Assembly: GCF_001620365.2 (NCBI RefSeq)
Contig: NZ_LQMT02000022.1
Coordinates: forward strand, 225,177 to 289,176
DNA from: Amycolatopsis keratiniphila subsp. keratiniphila
GTDB taxonomy: Bacteria; Actinomycetota; Actinomycetes; Mycobacteriales; Pseudonocardiaceae
Length of the DNA: 64,000 bases
Direction of reading: 5' to 3'
Made by a program: the position numbers and the translations under genes. Below are positions 41,289 through 50,342 of the stretch, one piece after another. The first letter of the stretch is position 1, and each line of letters opens with the position of its first letter. Under the pieces are notes generated by a model. It worked only from the letters and a program-made list of their open reading frames with translations, ran no database searches and was not told where the DNA came from.

Positions 41289-42095
41289 GTGTCCGGAATG
41301 CTCAACAGACGCAAGGCGCTCGCTCTCGGTGGTGGTGCCGCGCTCGGCGCCATGGTCGCCGGTGCCGGTACGGCTTCCGCCGCGACGGGATGGATCCGGC
41401 TGCCGATCGTCACCGCCAACATCGGCCGCGACAACCTCGGGGCGCGCGAGGCCGCGATCGACGCCGTCCGCAACTGTGACTCCCTGGTGCGGCCTCTGGT
41501 CGGCTGGCAGGAGATCAACGAGGGCGACACCGGTGAGCCCGCGATGATCGACCACTACTTCGGGCCCCTGTACAAAAACGCGTTCCTGCGGCACAACACG
41601 TCGTTCCGGATCCCGATCTCGATCCCGCAGCCGTGGGAGGTGGCGAGCTCGAAGACCACGTATGTACACGGCGGCATCACCGGGGTGACCCCGCCGCGCT
41701 GGATCAACGAGGTCGTGGTGCGCCACCAGAGCCACCCGACGCTCCAGTTCGCGCTGATCAACTCGCACTACATCGCGAACGCGTACAACGGCGACCAGCG
41801 CGCCGACCTGCGCGACGAGTGGAACGAGCACAAGAGGATCCACGCCAGTCGCGTGCTCGCGCACCACAACGTCGGGCGCCTGGTCTTCTGGACCGCGGAT
41901 ACCAACAACCCGAACTACTACAAGGCCACCAGCCTGGAATCGGAGCGCCGGTGCTTCGGCACCGGGATCGACCGCATCAACTGGCTGGCGGGCAACGGTG
42001 TCGTCCAGGAGCAGTTCATCGACACCAAGACCGTGGACATGCGCGTGGACGGGCATGACGCCCGGGTCGCCGTGTTCCAGGTCCGCCTGGCCTGA
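41289..42095 (+). CDS. Tat-exported endonuclease/exonuclease/phosphatase-like protein
   Basis: 268 aa from GTG 41289 behind GAAGGGA. The N-terminus has an RR pair and hydrophobic core (MLNRRKALALGGGAALGAMVAGAGTASA) suggesting Tat export. The mature part shows EEP-like landmarks: WQEIN (Glu metal ligand), LINSHY (His), and a TADTNN (Asp/Asn). It could be a phosphodiesterase or nuclease outside the cell. The catalytic set is only partly supported from sequence alone. Confidence 0.65.
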   Translation: MSGMLNRRKALALGGGAALGAMVAGAGTASAATGWIRLPIVTANIGRDNLGAREAAIDAVRNCDSLVRPLVGWQEINEGDTGEPAMIDHYFGPLYKNAFLRHNTSFRIPISIPQPWEVASSKTTYVHGGITGVTPPRWINEVVVRHQSHPTLQFALINSHYIANAYNGDQRADLRDEWNEHKRIHASRVLAHHNVGRLVFWTADTNNPNYYKATSLESERRCFGTGIDRINWLAGNGVVQEQFIDTKTVDMRVDGHDARVAVFQVRLA

Positions 42096-42194
42096 CGGCA
42101 CGCACGGGCCGGGCGGCGCCCCGTCCGGCCCGTGATCCGCCGGTTTCGGGGGCGACTCGGTCCGGCCAGCCGCCATGAGCATCGTCGGCTTCAT

Positions 42195-43196
42195 TCACTC
42201 GCCCGAAGATCGCTTCCCCACCATGACGATGTCAACGATCAGGCGCTCCATCACTTCGACCGGGAGTGACGGGTTGGCGGCCGCGCACCCGGCCAGCCCC
42301 GGGTCTTCCACGAGTCCGATCAGGACGTCGGCCGGCAGGTTCGGGTGCGCCGCGGCCCACCGTCGCGCGACATCGTCCCCGAGGCAGAGCAGCAGGGTTT
42401 CCCCGCGCGTGTTCGGGTGTTCGGCGACCGCGCGGTAGGTCCGGCGTGCGGTGGCGTTGCGTGCCATGTGATGCAGCAGGTCCGGGTCGCAGTTGGGGTT
42501 CGTCGCGAGCCTGCGGTACAGGCTCGGCCCGTGCCGTTCGGCGAGTGCCCACAGCCGGTCCGCCGACAGCGCGGGGTGTGGCGCGATTCCTTTGGCGACA
42601 CGGATGTCGTCGTCCGTCACGAGCAGTTCGAAGACGTCCGCGGGCAACGCGGTGCGCTCGGCGACCAGCATGCGGACCCGTGCGGACGGCGATGCCGCGA
42701 GAAGACGCAGTTCGTCGTCTGTCGCCGTCGTGACACGAGGCACCAGGTTCGGCCCGATCCGGATCGAGTCTGCCAAGTGGGTGAGGACGTCCAGCGGGAC
42801 GGACGGATTGTGCGCGACGCTTCGCCGAACGTCCTCGTGCTCGTCGTTCGCCAGTCCGCGCAGGATCGGCGCCGACACCACGGCGGGATTGGCGGCGAGA
42901 TCCGCACGGACACCGGGGACGGGATCGGCGGCCAGCCGCTCGTGGATCTCGCCGGGCAGGTCCGGACGACCGGCGAGGGTCCACCGGACCAGCGCGCTGT
43001 CGTGGTCCGGCAACGCGAGCACCTCGTCCGGAGGTGTGGCCGGATCGGCTGCCCGCGCGACGTCCGGATCGACGTCGTGCCAGGTCGTGTCCGGTGGCGT
43101 CGCCTCAGGCCGAGCGGGCAGGAGCGCGCGCAGGTGACCGGGCAAAGCCGGGTTCGTCCTCAAGCCGCACAAGATGTCTCGGGCTCGTTCGTCCAC
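42195..43196 (-). CDS. Leucine-rich repeat variant (LRV) protein
   Basis: 333 aa from GTG 43196, chosen for the GGAG upstream; a TTG at 43232 is an alternative. Tandem ~24-residue units with DLAANPAV..., VAHNPSVPLDVL..., LATNPNCDPDLLHHMA, AAAHPNLPADVL, AAANPSLPVEVM fit the LRV solenoid. LRV proteins act as protein-binding scaffolds; nothing further can be deduced. Cytoplasmic, no signal peptide. Confidence 0.8.
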   Translation of the reverse strand: MDERARDILCGLRTNPALPGHLRALLPARPEATPPDTTWHDVDPDVARAADPATPPDEVLALPDHDSALVRWTLAGRPDLPGEIHERLAADPVPGVRADLAANPAVVSAPILRGLANDEHEDVRRSVAHNPSVPLDVLTHLADSIRIGPNLVPRVTTATDDELRLLAASPSARVRMLVAERTALPADVFELLVTDDDIRVAKGIAPHPALSADRLWALAERHGPSLYRRLATNPNCDPDLLHHMARNATARRTYRAVAEHPNTRGETLLLCLGDDVARRWAAAHPNLPADVLIGLVEDPGLAGCAAANPSLPVEVMERLIVDIVMVGKRSSGE

Positions 43197-43284
43197 TCCG
43201 CACTCCGGTCGGATCGTCGCGGTTCCGCTCAAGATACGGTCTGAGGCCGCGGCGGCACGGCCCGTCCCGCCGCGGCCCCGGACC

Positions 43285-44013
43285 TCACCTCAGGTGCCGG
43301 GCGAGGAACCGGCCCGCGGCTTCCCCCGCGAACCAGGGGACGCCCGTGTGCCCGCCCATGTTGGCGTTCAACGTCTTCTCCTTGGAACCGAAGGCGTCGA
43401 ACAGATCCAGCGCCTGCCGCCGGTCGTTTCCTTCGTCGTCCCACTGCAGCAGGACATGCAGCGGGATGGTGACCTGCCTGGCTTCTTCGAGGATGCTGCG
43501 CGGCACATAGCTCCCGGCGAACAGGACGGCGGCTTCGAGGCGTGGTTCGACCACCGCCAGCCGGGTGCCGATGGCGATCACCCCGCCCGAAAGCCCGACC
43601 GGGCCGCGGATCCCGGGCAGCGCGAGGAGTGCGTCGAGGGTGGTCCGCCATTCCGGGACGGCCGTTTCGACCAGCGGGAGGACGAGCCGGTCGATGATGT
43701 CGTCGGTGACCGGCTCGCCGGCCTTCAGCACGCGCCGCAGATCGGCGCGGGCCTCGTCGACGACGGGGAACCGCGGCCGGTCACCGGCTCCGGGGAGTTC
43801 GATGGCGGCCGAGGCGTAGCCCTCCGCCGCGCAACCCAGGGCCCTGGCCACGAGCCGCGGGTGCATCCCGCCCAGCCCGCCGGGGTGGCCCATCAGGATC
43901 AGCGGGACCGGCGCCGCGGATTCCGGCGTCCACAGGATGCCGGGGATCTCGCCGAGGGTGAATTCGCGCTCCAAGACCCCGTTTTCGAGGTGCTTTTCGG
44001 AAGTGAAGTGCAT
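43285..44013 (-). CDS. Alpha/beta hydrolase (dienelactone hydrolase-like)
   Basis: 242 aa. Lid and core fit the family: LMGHPGG near the N-terminus, nucleophile Ser in GLSGGVI, and a His near the C-terminus in MGGHTGVP. It lies 46 nt downstream of a 16-codon upstream ORF with a perfect Shine-Dalgarno sequence. The substrate is unknown. Cytoplasmic. Confidence 0.82.
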   Translation of the reverse strand: MHFTSEKHLENGVLEREFTLGEIPGILWTPESAAPVPLILMGHPGGLGGMHPRLVARALGCAAEGYASAAIELPGAGDRPRFPVVDEARADLRRVLKAGEPVTDDIIDRLVLPLVETAVPEWRTTLDALLALPGIRGPVGLSGGVIAIGTRLAVVEPRLEAAVLFAGSYVPRSILEEARQVTIPLHVLLQWDDEGNDRRQALDLFDAFGSKEKTLNANMGGHTGVPWFAGEAAGRFLARHLR

Positions 44014-44059
44014 GGTCGTGCCTTTCGGGAGTGCTCGTGAAACGGCGCTCCCGGACGAC

Positions 44060-44110
44060 CTATCGCCCGACCGTGACCCCTGAGGGGAGCACCCATGTCT
44101 CGATGTTCAC
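44060..44110 (-). CDS. 16-codon upstream ORF
   Basis: GTG 44110 to TAG 44060-44062, preceded by AGGAGGTGG at ideal spacing. It encodes MNIETWVLPSGVTVGR. It precedes the hydrolase by 46 nt and could be a leader peptide controlling it. No known attenuation residue run is evident. Confidence 0.45.
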   Translation of the reverse strand: MNIETWVLPSGVTVGR

Positions 44111-44239
44111 GGGTACCACCTCCTCGTTCGCTCGCACGGCCTCCGGCAAGGTAGCAGCGGCCGCGATCGGACGCCAACGCGTTATTGAGGGGTAACGACT
44201 CAAGGTCGCCTTCGCGTGTCCGGTTTGGGTGTTCATGTG

Positions 44240-44291
44240 GGGGTCGTGAGTGATATTGGCCGTTCTAACGTTCTTTATCACTCACGACCCC
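44240..44291. repeat. Palindrome family GGGTCGTGAGTG, copy 1
   Basis: GGGGTCGTGAGTGATA (44240-44255) and its exact inverse (44276-44291) around a 20-nt loop containing GTTCTAAC. The same arms and loop word recur at 52962-53015. It lies in the hydrolase upstream region. Confidence 0.75.
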
Positions 44292-44424
44292 GCCTCGGAA
44301 CCGGACATATCAGGATCAATCAGCTAGCCAATCGGCTTTGAATGTCCCTTGTGGACACTCGGAGACCTCTTGGTCGATCCGAACCTGCGCGACAGGGCTC
44401 ACAGCACGACACGTTTGCCTTGCC

Positions 44425-45636
44425 TCAATAACCCACCACCGAAAGCCCGTCCGCCACGACGACGCCGTCGTGCAGCACCGTGCGGTCCTTGCCGCGGTCC
44501 ATCACCGCGCTCGTCGGCGTCTCGCCGTCCACCAGCACAAGGTCGGCGCGGTCGCCGACGGCCACGCCCGGACGGTCGGCGATGCCCGCCAGCCGCGGCA
44601 CGTCGTGGCTCATGATCGACGCGCCGCCCATCGTGGCGACGGCCAGCGCCATCTCGATCAGGTCGTCGCGGCGGAAGCCGTTCGTGAAGGCGAGTTGCCA
44701 CGTGCGGTCGAGCAGGTCGCAGTTGCCGTACGGGCTCCAGTAGTCCCGCTGTCCGTCCTCTCCGAGGCCGACGCGCACGCCCGCGGTCGTGAGGTCCGCG
44801 AGCGACAGCTGGCCGTCGGTCGACGGCGCGACGGTCGCCATCGCGATGTCCAGTTCCGCGAACGTGTCGATCAGGCGACGGCTCACCGATTCCGAGATCG
44901 AGCCCAGTTCGTACGCGTGCGACATGGTGACCTTGCCGCGCATGTCCAGCGCGCGGACCCGCTCGATCACCAGATCGGTGGAGAACACGCCGAGGTGTCC
45001 GGGTTCGTGCAGGTGGATGTCGACCTCGACGCCGTACTTCTCGGCGAGCCCGAACACGACGTCGAGATGCCCCTTGGGGTCCTTGTCCAGCGAGCACGGG
45101 TCGATCCCGCCGACGACCGTGGCGCCCGAGCGCAGCGACGCCTCCAGCACGTCCACGGTGCCGGGTTCGCGCAGGATCCCGGCCTGCGGGAACGCCATGA
45201 TCTCGACATCCGCGTGCTTGGCGAAGCGCTCTTTCGCGGCGAGGACGGCGTCGAGCTTCTCGAGCCGGCAATCGACGTCCACCTGCGCGTAGGTGCGCAC
45301 GCGGGTGGTGCCGTTGGCGATCATCCGCTCCAGCGTCCCGGCGACGCGTTCGGGCAGCGGGACCTCGGCGTTCCGCCAGTTCTCGCGGTCGTTCAGCATC
45401 ATCGCCCACACGCCCGGCGCGCCGGTGTGCGGCCGGAACGGCAGGCCGATCCGCGTCGAGTCCAGGTGGACGTGCACGTCGCTGAAGGACGGGAACAGCA
45501 GCCGCCCGCGCCCGTCGACGGTGTCCGGCGCCGTCGCGGCGGCGGGATCGTGCGGCCGTACCGCGGTGATCCGGCCATCGGCCACTTCGACGTCGCTGCG
45601 CTGTCCACCCCAGGGGCGGACGTCACGGATCAACAA
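44425..45636 (-). CDS. Amidohydrolase (cytosine deaminase-like)
   Basis: 403 aa from TTG 45636 behind AAAGGTG; an in-frame upstream frame continues to 45675 but would put the operator inside the coding sequence. Metal-binding motifs are seen: HVHLDST near the N-terminus, HLHEPGH mid-protein, and a C-terminal GLGEDGQ. The composite domain (VEVADGRITAVRP) is present. It hydrolyses a nucleobase- or amide-like substrate. It lies directly downstream of the RHS toxin gene on the same strand. Confidence 0.82.
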   Translation of the reverse strand: MLIRDVRPWGGQRSDVEVADGRITAVRPHDPAAATAPDTVDGRGRLLFPSFSDVHVHLDSTRIGLPFRPHTGAPGVWAMMLNDRENWRNAEVPLPERVAGTLERMIANGTTRVRTYAQVDVDCRLEKLDAVLAAKERFAKHADVEIMAFPQAGILREPGTVDVLEASLRSGATVVGGIDPCSLDKDPKGHLDVVFGLAEKYGVEVDIHLHEPGHLGVFSTDLVIERVRALDMRGKVTMSHAYELGSISESVSRRLIDTFAELDIAMATVAPSTDGQLSLADLTTAGVRVGLGEDGQRDYWSPYGNCDLLDRTWQLAFTNGFRRDDLIEMALAVATMGGASIMSHDVPRLAGIADRPGVAVGDRADLVLVDGETPTSAVMDRGKDRTVLHDGVVVADGLSVVGY

Positions 45637-45662
45637 GGGAGCACCTTTCTCGACAAGCTCCC

Positions 45663-45676
45663 TTTGGTATACCAAA
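45663..45676. promoter_or_regulatory. Palindrome TTTGGTATACCAAA (GntR-type operator)
   Basis: A perfect 14-bp palindrome close to the TTG start of the amidohydrolase gene and just past the RHS toxin stop. The TGGTATACCA core resembles GntR/FadR-type operators. No GntR gene is adjacent. Confidence 0.5.
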
Positions 45677-45696
45677 TCGTCCGGCCAGGGGCAACG

Positions 45697-48600
45697 TCAC
45701 TTCGTGTGCCGGTACGGGCGCGTGTGCCCGGTTTCCGCGTTGTGCTTGGTGATGTGGTCGATTCCCATCGACTCGAGCCTCGGGTACTCGGTCACGTCGA
45801 ACACGTTGTCCTCGCGGCGATGCGGATAGACGTCGTGTCCCTTACCCGGCCAGTAGGGGAAGACCACGTGTGTGTCCTTGTTGGAGTTCTTGGCGAAGGT
45901 TTCGGAGACGTAGTCCCACTTCTCCTGGACGAGCGGCCTCCTCGGGTCGTTGGGATCGTTGATCCACCCGGGCATCTTGATGTTGTTGTCCTTGAGGGTG
46001 CCCTCGAGGGTGTTGCCGCCGTTCTGCTTCGCGATCTTGGTGGCCTTCTCCTCGATCGAGCCGAGGTACTCGTCCTCTTCGCCGCGTTTGCGTTTCTTGG
46101 TACCGCCGGACCAGAAGAAGTGCTTGTCCGCCTTCAGGATCTCGTCGAGTTTCGGCTTGAACTTCTCGAACTCCTCCTTCGACATCTTGTCGACGTCGAT
46201 GGGAGGTTTCCGCGGGCTCCTCCGCAACGGCTGGGGCTGCCCGCTGGGCCCGACCGGCTGAGGCCGCGGCTGGCTGCCAGGCCCGTTCTTGCCGCAGGTG
46301 CCGGCGAGGCCCAGCGGGTCGCCGACGAGCAGCGGTTGATCGACGTAGCCGACGGGGTTCGGCGCGGCCGCGAGGCCGAGCGGGTCCTGGCTGAGGTAGC
46401 GCGACGTCCGCGGGTCGTAGTAGCGGAAAACGTTGTAGTGCAGCCCGGTTTCCTCGTCGCGGTGCTGGCCGGGGAAGGCCAGCGGCATCGACGCGGGGTC
46501 CGCGCCGGGCAGCGGCACACCCCAGAGACTGCTGCGGTCCTGCCAGACCAGCGTGCCGCGTTCGTCGAGCATCTCGGTCGGCGTGCCCGCCGGCGACGTG
46601 ATCACGGCGCGGAACGACACGTCATCGCCGGTGCGCTCGATCTGCACGACGGGACGGTCGTCGTCGTAGCGTTCCCAGGTGAAGAGCCGGTAGGACTCGT
46701 CGGCGGGGTCGTAGTCCATGCGCTCGACCACGGTCATCCCGCTCCACAGGAAGCGGACGTCGTGCGTCAGCTCGGCCTCGCCGTCCTGATCGATCAGCCA
46801 GCGGCGTTTGGCGAACCGCCGCCCGAGCGGGTCGTAGTGATACGTCCAGAGCGCGCCGTCGGGAGTGCGCACCGAGCGCAGCCGGTCGAGATGGTCCCAC
46901 TCGTAGGCACAGGACCGGTCGGCGGTGACGCGTCCTCGCTCGTCGGAGTCGTAGACACCCTCGTCGTGGGTGAGGTTGCCCGCCGCGTCGTGGGTGAACC
47001 GCTCGACCCCCGCGGGGCCGCGCGCCTCGCTGACCCGGCCCGCGGCGTCGAAGCCGAGCCGCCACGGCCGGATCGCGTCGTCGACGGCGGCGAGCCTGCC
47101 GTCCGGGCGGTAGCCGTACACGCGTGTCCCGACGCCCGCGATCTCCTCTTCGGCGAGCCGGTCTTCCGCGTCGAAGCGCCGCCGCAGCACCAAGGTGCCG
47201 TCGACGCCGCGCGTGATCTCGCGTTCGGCGTGGTCGTAGCCGAATTCGATCTCGTGCCCGGCGATCTTCAGCGACCGCGGCAGCCCCGATTCGGTGAACC
47301 GCCACTCACTGTCCACACCGGACGAAGTCCGGCGGACGAGCACGTCCCCGTCGTACCGCCAGCACACCCCGAGCCCGTTGATCGTGTCGACGACGACCTG
47401 ATCCCCGTCGTGCACCATCTCGACCCGCGACTCGACGTTCTCGGCGACGGTCATCCTGCCGAGCGCGTCGTATTCGTACTGCGTGACGTCGTCCGGGGTG
47501 CGCCGCGCCACGACGTTGCCCTGGAGGTCGTAGAAGTACTCGGTCGCGTCGCCCGTACTGCTGGTCATGCGGAGCAGCTGCCCCGCGGCGTCGTAGGTGT
47601 AGCCGGTCCGGCGGCCGTCGTAGTCGGTCTCCTCGACGAGCCTCCCCGCGGCGTCGCGGACATAGCGCCAGGTGCGACCGTTCGGATTCGTCACCGAGGT
47701 GAGCCGTAGTTCGCCGTCGTAGGTGAACAGCGTGCGCGCGCCCGCCGCGTCGGTCTCCTCCAGGACGAGGCCGAACGGGCCGTACTTGCGGCGCCGCGCG
47801 GCACCGGTCGCGTCACGGTGCTCGACGACGTGGCCTTCCGCGTCGTGCACCCACGTCTCGCGGCCGCCGTCCGGGCCGAGCCGCCACGCGCGCCGGCCGT
47901 CGGCCGTCCAGCCGAGTTTCGCCGCGCCGCCGGACGCCGTGTACGCGAGCCGCGGGCGGCCGAACAGGTCGCGATCGCCGGGGCGATCCGTCACGGGGGC
48001 GTCGGTGAGCGGGTCGGGCGCGTCCGGGATCTCGACCGGCAGCCCGGTGCCGGTGAGGGTGGTGGCCGGATCGAACGCGGCAACCGTCCGCCGGGCGTCT
48101 CCCGCCGAGAGCCTGACTTCGCCCGCGGCGTGCACCAGCGACACTGTGTCCCCGCCGGGACGGTGGACGGCCACGAGTTCGCCGTCTTCGTTGTACTCGT
48201 AGCCGGTCTCCCGGCCGAGTTCGTCCACTGTGGACAGGAGTTCGTCGCGCCGGTTCCAGTGGTAGCGCTGGGAGTTGCCCAGCGGATCGATCCGTTCGAT
48301 CAGCTGCTTGGCGTCGTTGAGGCGGTACGTCCACGTGTGGCCGACGGCGTCGGTGTGCCTGGTCGTGCCGGGCTCGTAGGCGAACGTCGCGTTGTAGTAA
48401 CCACTCGCGCCCACGGCGCGGACGCAGCGCCCGGCGTCGTCGTAGACGTAGCGGTACCAGGTTCCCGTGCGGTCCTTCCAGCCGACGAGCCGGTGCCTGA
48501 AGTCGTAGTCGAGTGTCATCGGGCGGCCGGCGTAGTCCGTGACGGTGCTCAGCTGGCCGTGCCGGTTGTAGGCGAAACGCACGAGCGGCGACTGCCCCGG

Positions 48601-50130
48601 AGCGCCGAGTGCGACGATCCGCCCGTTCGCGGTGCCGATCGCGAGTTCGACGCCGTCGTCACGGCGGAGCCCCACGGGCGTGCCGTCGGCCGCGTACGCG
48701 AACTCGGTCCGTCCGCCGTTCTGCTCGATCGCCACGAGCGGCAGGATCCGGCCCGCACCGGCGAAACGCAGTTCGCGATCGCCCATCGACAGCCGATAGC
48801 CGTCCGCCGCGCGGCGCAGCCGATGCCGCGGACCCTGCGCCGGCAGCACGGGCGTACCCGTCGGAACGGGATAGGTGAGCACCATGCCGTCTTCGGCGTA
48901 GAACAGGACGCGGTCGCTCGCCAACACCAGCCTTTGGTCCATTGTGGACGTCCAAGAAGGACCGAACCAGCGTCCCGCGGTGTAGGACGACAGATGTGTG
49001 CGGGAGAGCTCCAGCTCCGCCGCGTCGCCGGGCAACGTGACGTCGACCTGCTTCATGACGACCTCGCCGGTCGCGACGTCGACGGGGTCGCCGCAGTAGT
49101 TCTTGGAATCCGAGGACGTCGAGCGGTCGTCGTTGCCGTCCTTCTTGGTGGTGTCGGTGCTGCCGCCCCGGTCCCGGGTGCCTCCGCCGCCGGTGCCGCT
49201 GCTGTTCGTCTGATCGTTGTCGCTCTTGGTGTCGATGCTCCTGTCGTTGGAGTTGCCGCCGCCACCACCACCACCACCGTTGTTGCCACCGCCGGCGCTC
49301 GAACTGGTGGTGCCCTCGTCGAGCCCGCGCTCGTTGCCGCCCTTGGTCTTGGGCGGCGGCGGGGTGTCGACCTTCCCGCCCTGCAGCTTGCGCAGGGCCT
49401 TGGCCGCGTCGTCGAAGAGCGAGTCGGCCCGCTTGAGCAGCGGCATCAGGCCCTTGAGTGCCTTGACGAGCTTGGTGGTGATGTCGGCGATCTTCGCGGC
49501 GGTCTTGGCGACCGCGGTCACCACCTGCGGCACCACCCAGGTCAGCCCGATGCCGAGGGTGAACAGCACCTGCAGTGCCCAGCTGATGAGGTGGCCGACG
49601 AGTTCGGCGATGATGTCGCGGACGAGGGTGCGGACGGCGGCGACGACCTCGCCCGCGGTCTTGACCCCGCTGGACGCTCCTTCGCAGCCCTTCTGCGCGG
49701 CCATGAGGACGTTGACGGTGTCTACTGAGCGCTCGCGGTAGCGGTCCGCCGCGTCTCCGGCCCAGGCCTGCAGGTCGGCCTTGACCAGGTCGGTCAGCTC
49801 CGTGCCGACGGCGCCGAGTTCCTTGGCGATGTTGGTCCAGGTTTCGGCCTGCGCCTTGATCTGGTCGGCGTCGCCGGTCAGGGCGTCGAGCGCGTCGGAG
49901 AGCGGGCCGACGTGTTCGAGCAGCCAGCCGACGCCCGCGGCGAGGATCGACCCGAACGGATCCATGGCCATCGACAGCGCGTCGAGAGCCGTCCCGACGG
50001 CACCCATCGCGACGGCGGCCCAGTCGCCCTTCTCGATGCCTTCTTTGAGGTCGTTCGCCGATTCCAGCAGCGGCACGCCGGAGTGCCCCTTGGTGGAGTC
50101 CTCGCGTTCAGCGACCAGCGGATTCGCCAT
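45697..50130 (-). CDS. WXG-RHS polymorphic toxin with CD38/ADP-ribosyl-cyclase-like C-terminal toxin
   Basis: 1477 aa from ATG 50130. Residues ~1-135 are helical with a WXG-like W-A-G at 123-125, suggesting type VII-like export. A helical linker and Ser/Gly-rich region follow, then RHS/YD repeats (~390-1290) ending at the hyperconserved boundary YYDPRTSRYLSQDPLGL. The C-terminal ~140 residues carry the CD38/ADP-ribosyl cyclase active-site pattern: Trp1340 in FFWSGG, Glu1376 in TLEGT, Trp1405 and Ser1409 in WDYVS, and Glu1448 near VTEY. It would hydrolyse or cyclise NAD+ in a target cell. No immunity gene is recognised next to it. Confidence 0.88.
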   Translation of the reverse strand: MANPLVAEREDSTKGHSGVPLLESANDLKEGIEKGDWAAVAMGAVGTALDALSMAMDPFGSILAAGVGWLLEHVGPLSDALDALTGDADQIKAQAETWTNIAKELGAVGTELTDLVKADLQAWAGDAADRYRERSVDTVNVLMAAQKGCEGASSGVKTAGEVVAAVRTLVRDIIAELVGHLISWALQVLFTLGIGLTWVVPQVVTAVAKTAAKIADITTKLVKALKGLMPLLKRADSLFDDAAKALRKLQGGKVDTPPPPKTKGGNERGLDEGTTSSSAGGGNNGGGGGGGGNSNDRSIDTKSDNDQTNSSGTGGGGTRDRGGSTDTTKKDGNDDRSTSSDSKNYCGDPVDVATGEVVMKQVDVTLPGDAAELELSRTHLSSYTAGRWFGPSWTSTMDQRLVLASDRVLFYAEDGMVLTYPVPTGTPVLPAQGPRHRLRRAADGYRLSMGDRELRFAGAGRILPLVAIEQNGGRTEFAYAADGTPVGLRRDDGVELAIGTANGRIVALGAPGQSPLVRFAYNRHGQLSTVTDYAGRPMTLDYDFRHRLVGWKDRTGTWYRYVYDDAGRCVRAVGASGYYNATFAYEPGTTRHTDAVGHTWTYRLNDAKQLIERIDPLGNSQRYHWNRRDELLSTVDELGRETGYEYNEDGELVAVHRPGGDTVSLVHAAGEVRLSAGDARRTVAAFDPATTLTGTGLPVEIPDAPDPLTDAPVTDRPGDRDLFGRPRLAYTASGGAAKLGWTADGRRAWRLGPDGGRETWVHDAEGHVVEHRDATGAARRRKYGPFGLVLEETDAAGARTLFTYDGELRLTSVTNPNGRTWRYVRDAAGRLVEETDYDGRRTGYTYDAAGQLLRMTSSTGDATEYFYDLQGNVVARRTPDDVTQYEYDALGRMTVAENVESRVEMVHDGDQVVVDTINGLGVCWRYDGDVLVRRTSSGVDSEWRFTESGLPRSLKIAGHEIEFGYDHAEREITRGVDGTLVLRRRFDAEDRLAEEEIAGVGTRVYGYRPDGRLAAVDDAIRPWRLGFDAAGRVSEARGPAGVERFTHDAAGNLTHDEGVYDSDERGRVTADRSCAYEWDHLDRLRSVRTPDGALWTYHYDPLGRRFAKRRWLIDQDGEAELTHDVRFLWSGMTVVERMDYDPADESYRLFTWERYDDDRPVVQIERTGDDVSFRAVITSPAGTPTEMLDERGTLVWQDRSSLWGVPLPGADPASMPLAFPGQHRDEETGLHYNVFRYYDPRTSRYLSQDPLGLAAAPNPVGYVDQPLLVGDPLGLAGTCGKNGPGSQPRPQPVGPSGQPQPLRRSPRKPPIDVDKMSKEEFEKFKPKLDEILKADKHFFWSGGTKKRKRGEEDEYLGSIEEKATKIAKQNGGNTLEGTLKDNNIKMPGWINDPNDPRRPLVQEKWDYVSETFAKNSNKDTHVVFPYWPGKGHDVYPHRREDNVFDVTEYPRLESMGIDHITKHNAETGHTRPYRHTK

Positions 50131-50342
50131 ATGTGCCGTCTTCCTGCCTCGGGATCCTCGCCGACTGGGCCAGGCGATTTCTACCATCGCCGCGCCCAGG
50201 AACCCGGTGTGGGAAAGGATCTTTGTCCGCGCGCCGGAAGGTCGACCCGTACGGGCAGGTCTTGCGAGTTCTGCCATGCGGAAGTTAACCTCCGCAGATT
50301 GAAATTGCCCGGCATCGCTCGCTTCTACCGAGAGGCGGATCC

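Noticed and set aside
40691..41530. Minus-strand frame covering the tRNA-like remnant
   Set aside because: It reads through the tRNA remnant and the start of the well-supported EEP-like gene in the opposite strand.
44338..47709. 1123-codon plus-strand frame opposite the amidohydrolase and RHS gene
   Set aside because: It is a shadow of two well-supported minus-strand genes, with low-complexity Asp/Val/Arg/His composition.
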